Below, in pieces: positions 61,398-64,000 of a stretch of 64,000 bases of DNA. Origin of the DNA: Paenibacillus chibensis (GTDB taxonomy: Bacteria; Bacillota; Bacilli; Paenibacillales; Paenibacillaceae); assembly GCF_004001045.1 (NCBI RefSeq), contig NZ_BIMK01000005.1, positions 1 to 64,000 on the forward strand, given 5' to 3'. The position numbers and the translations under genes are program-made. The notes beneath the pieces are model-generated. The model was not told the DNA's origin. It saw only the letters and a program-made list of their open reading frames with translations, and ran no database searches. Every line of letters starts with the position of its first letter. Within the stretch, counting starts at the first letter, position 1.

Positions 61398-63245
61398 TCA
61401 TATCGCCCGCTGAAATTGGCTGGAATACAGCTCGTAGTAGTAACCCTTAGCTTCCAGCAGTTCATGATGGCTTCCCTGTTCGGCAATGGTGCCGTCATGG
61501 ATGAACATGATGCGGTCGGCATCCTGGATCGTGCTCAGGCGATGGGCAATCACAAAGCTGGTACGTCCTTTCATGAGCGTCTTCATCGCTTCCTGGACGT
61601 GCATTTCCGTACGTGTATCCACGCTGCTGGTCGCCTCATCCAGAATCAGAATCGCCGGATCGGCAAGAATCGCGCGGGCAATAGTCAGCAGCTGGCGCTG
61701 ACCGTGGCTGATATTGCTGCCTTCGGCAGCCAAAACGGTATCGTATCCGTCCGGAAGCCGGACGATAAAACGATCCGCATTCGCAAGCTTGGCGGCCGTT
61801 TCCACCTCTTCATCGGTGGCGTCCAGCCTGCCGAAGCGGATGTTCTCCCGAATGGTGCCGGAGAATACGTAAGCATCCTGAAGCACAATGCCTACTTTGG
61901 AGCGCAAACTGTTCTTTTCGATGGTTTGGATGCTGTGGCCATCGATGAGAATATCCCCTTCTTGAATCTCATAGAAGCGGGTCAGCAGGTTGACGATCGT
62001 CGTCTTGCCCGCGCCCGTCGGGCCGACGAGCGCAATCGTTTCGCCCGGAGCCGCTTCGAAGGATACCTGCTTGAGGATCGGCGTTTCCGGATGGTATCCG
62101 AAGAATACCTCCTTGAACTCCACCTGTCCCTTGATGTCTTCCAGCTTGGCGGCGTGGCTTTCTTCCTCATATTCGGTTTTCAGATCAAATACCTCGAATA
62201 CGCGCTCCGCTCCCGCAATCGCCGATTGCATCAGGTTGAACTGATTGGCCAGATCCGTGATCGGCCGTCCGAACTGCTTGGAGTAATTGAGAAAGCTGAC
62301 GATGACGCCCACGCTGGTATGCCCGTTAAAGGCCATCCAGCCGCCGACGGCGGCAATAAGGGCGAAGCTGAGATTATTCACCATGTTCATTACGGGGCCG
62401 ACCAGGCCGGAAACGATTTGCGCTTTGATGCCGACGCGGTTCAGATTGCGGTTGATGCTCCGGAACTGCTCTATGGCGACAGGATCGCGGCGGAAAAGCT
62501 TAACGATCTTTTGCCCGCTGATCGTTTCCTCGATAAAGCCGTTCAGCTCGCCCAAATGCTGCTGCTGGGATTTGAAATATTTGCGGGTCACGCCAGTAAT
62601 CCGGCGGGTGGCCACCAGGACGAGCGGAATGCTGATCAGGCTCACCAGGGTAAGGGAAAGATTCAATCTCAGCATGATGGCCAGCGAGCCTGCCAGCATA
62701 ATCAGGCTGTTCAGCAGCTGCGTGACGCTTTGATTGAGCGAATTCGATACGTTCTCGATGTCATTGGTCGTCCGGCTCATCAGTTCGCCCGTATTATGGG
62801 TGTCAAAGAACCGTAAAGGGAGCTGCTGGTATTTATCAAACAGATCATGCCGGAGCTCGAGCACGGTGCGCTGCGATACGCCTGTCATGACATAAACCTG
62901 AATCCAGGATATAAGGCTTCCGAGCGCGTAGATGCCGATCATGAGGAGACACAAGGACCAGAAGCCCTCATGCTTGTTCGGCATAATAAATGTATCGATA
63001 GCCTTCCCGATCAGAAAGGGACCGATCAGCGCAATGATCGAGCTGAGGATCGTGGAGGCATAGACCGTAACCAGTCCCCAGCGCTGCCGGTTTAAGTAGG
63101 ACCATAGCCGTTTCAGGGTAGCCGATGCCTGTTTGGGCTTAGCCTTGCTCATCATCATGGGGCCTCCCCCAGGACCCCGGCCATTACCGACCAGGGGTGG
63201 TCCGCCCGAGGGACCGGCAGCTCCGAATTTAGTTGGCTGCGGCAT
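61398..63245 (-). CDS. Heterodimeric ABC exporter subunit, LmrD/BmrD-like
   Basis: A 615-residue half-transporter, the catalytic partner of the next gene. It starts with a Gly/Pro/Met-rich segment (GGPPLVGNGRGPGGGPMMM), has six membrane helices, then Walker A GPTGAGKTT, altered signature ISHGQRQLLTIAR and Walker B ILILDEATSSVDTR. The start at 63245 follows AAAGGAGG by nine bases; an ATG three codons earlier directly abuts that site. It is a paralogue of the gene at 18075, with the same N-terminal composition. Confidence 0.92.
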   Translation of the reverse strand: MPQPTKFGAAGPSGGPPLVGNGRGPGGGPMMMSKAKPKQASATLKRLWSYLNRQRWGLVTVYASTILSSIIALIGPFLIGKAIDTFIMPNKHEGFWSLCLLMIGIYALGSLISWIQVYVMTGVSQRTVLELRHDLFDKYQQLPLRFFDTHNTGELMSRTTNDIENVSNSLNQSVTQLLNSLIMLAGSLAIMLRLNLSLTLVSLISIPLVLVATRRITGVTRKYFKSQQQHLGELNGFIEETISGQKIVKLFRRDPVAIEQFRSINRNLNRVGIKAQIVSGLVGPVMNMVNNLSFALIAAVGGWMAFNGHTSVGVIVSFLNYSKQFGRPITDLANQFNLMQSAIAGAERVFEVFDLKTEYEEESHAAKLEDIKGQVEFKEVFFGYHPETPILKQVSFEAAPGETIALVGPTGAGKTTIVNLLTRFYEIQEGDILIDGHSIQTIEKNSLRSKVGIVLQDAYVFSGTIRENIRFGRLDATDEEVETAAKLANADRFIVRLPDGYDTVLAAEGSNISHGQRQLLTIARAILADPAILILDEATSSVDTRTEMHVQEAMKTLMKGRTSFVIAHRLSTIQDADRIMFIHDGTIAEQGSHHELLEAKGYYYELYSSQFQRAI

Positions 63246-64000
63246 GGGTTTCATCCTCCTTTCGCTGCGACCGGTAAATGTCTTGATAGATCTCGCTGCT
63301 GCGAAGCAGCTCCTCATGCGTGCCTTGGGCGGCGATCGAGCCGTTCTCGAGCACCAGAATTTGATCCGCTTCGATCACAGAAGATATCCGCTGGGCAATG
63401 ATGATGTTGGTGCTATGCTTCATCATGCTTTTCAGCGCGAGCTGGATGTGGGCTTCGGTTCCGACGTCGACGGCGCTAGTGCTGTCGTCAAGAATTAAGA
63501 TCCGCGGCTGGATAAGGAGGGCGCGGGCAATGGATAAGCGCTGCTTTTGCCCGCCGGATAAGTTCACGCCCCTCTGTCCGATGACGGTATCGTAGCCGTT
63601 CGGCGTTTGCATGATGAAATCATGGGCCTCGGCTGCTGTGGCGGCCTCGATAACTTCTTCCAACGAAGCCTCGGGACGACCATAACGGATGTTATCTATG
63701 ATGGAGCCGCTGAACAGGATCGACTGCTGCAGCGTCATGCCGATCATCCCGCGCAGGTCATCGAGCGGAATGTCGCGCACATCAGTCCCGTCGATACGGA
63801 CATGACCGCCGGTTGCTTCATACAGGCGCGGAATCAGATGGACGAGCGAGGATTTGCCCGCCCCAGTTTCGCCCAGAATGGCTGTCGTTTGCCCGGGCAA
63901 TGCCTTGAAGCTGATATTCTTCAGGATGAGTTCGCCGGAATCCTGCTCCTGCGGCGCCCCATAAACGAAGGAAACATCGCTGAACTCAATTTCCCCCGAC
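63229..64000 (-). CDS. Heterodimeric ABC exporter subunit, LmrC/BmrC-like, partial
   Basis: The C-terminal 256 residues of a half-transporter that continues past the right end of the window. The visible part is most of a nucleotide-binding domain: Walker A GETGAGKSS, signature LSGGQKQR and Walker B ILILDDSTSAVD, with Asp in place of the catalytic Glu (degenerate site). Its stop overlaps the next gene by 17 bases, as in the pair at 16346-19982. Start and membrane domain are not visible. Confidence 0.9.
   Translation of the reverse strand, partial: SGEIEFSDVSFVYGAPQEQDSGELILKNISFKALPGQTTAILGETGAGKSSLVHLIPRLYEATGGHVRIDGTDVRDIPLDDLRGMIGMTLQQSILFSGSIIDNIRYGRPEASLEEVIEAATAAEAHDFIMQTPNGYDTVIGQRGVNLSGGQKQRLSIARALLIQPRILILDDSTSAVDVGTEAHIQLALKSMMKHSTNIIIAQRISSVIEADQILVLENGSIAAQGTHEELLRSSEIYQDIYRSQRKEDETHAAAN

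Noticed and set aside
61359..62816. 485-codon plus-strand frame over the second ABC exporter
   Set aside because: Antisense to a complete half-transporter. A similar antisense frame over the paralogue shows this is a codon-pattern artefact.

Overview
The window looks like chromosomal DNA of a spore-forming Firmicute, most likely Paenibacillus or a close relative. Supporting signs are strong AGGAGG-type ribosome sites, frequent GTG and TTG starts, spore-coat-type glycosyltransferase and ATP-grasp genes, and Bacillus-type gene pairs (ald/adeR, lipL, yclNOPQ, azlCD, cydABCD). I see no rRNA, tRNA, transposase, phage or CRISPR genes. Assignment to Paenibacillus is inference from gene content.

Layout, 1-20 kb: a CiaRH-like two-component system and an MFS exporter on the minus strand; a DoxX-cupin pair; a tandem-domain MpsC-like (DUF2294) gene behind a long leader; GNAT-lipL; an autoregulated TetR-glycosyltransferase operon; a soluble chemotaxis-type transducer; an unknown membrane protein; a cold-inducible YdjO-type zinc protein behind a nested inverted repeat; alanine dehydrogenase divergent from its likely activator AdeR; a glycosyltransferase; and a heterodimeric ABC multidrug exporter with a PadR-like operator in front.

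20-42 kb: a sugar ABC importer (binding protein plus two permeases, no ATPase); a DedA protein; a secreted unknown; a 44-residue protein; MerR regulator and CPBP protease sharing a MerR-type promoter; a Fur-controlled catechol-siderophore importer (yclNOPQ) whose binding-protein gene is set apart by a long imperfect palindrome; azlCD; a one-component regulator (OmpR-type DNA-binding domain plus helical repeats) with an MFS exporter; an isochorismatase-family hydrolase; a small membrane protein with an LD-carboxypeptidase; a cupin; an uncharacterised ABC ATPase-permease pair; and divergent coat-type glycosyltransferase and YheC/D-like ATP-grasp genes.

42-64 kb: a zinc-ribbon unknown; a chemoreceptor; the cydABCD cytochrome bd operon with two FNR-type sites placed at about -41.5 and -81.5 of a candidate promoter; a TetR-MFS efflux module with three matching operators; fumarase; a pair of 41-bp palindromic direct repeats; alkaline phosphatase with a PhoP-like box; an EmrAB-like efflux pair; a flavodoxin-like quinone reductase; a membrane-anchored alpha/beta hydrolase; and a second heterodimeric ABC exporter pair that runs off the right end.

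The region is mostly ordinary core and transport functions, rich in drug-efflux modules with readable regulatory sites. I found no clear new multi-gene defence or biosynthetic system. The less explained material is noncoding (three palindromic repeat elements and the structured leader before the MpsC-like gene) plus several small or unassigned proteins.
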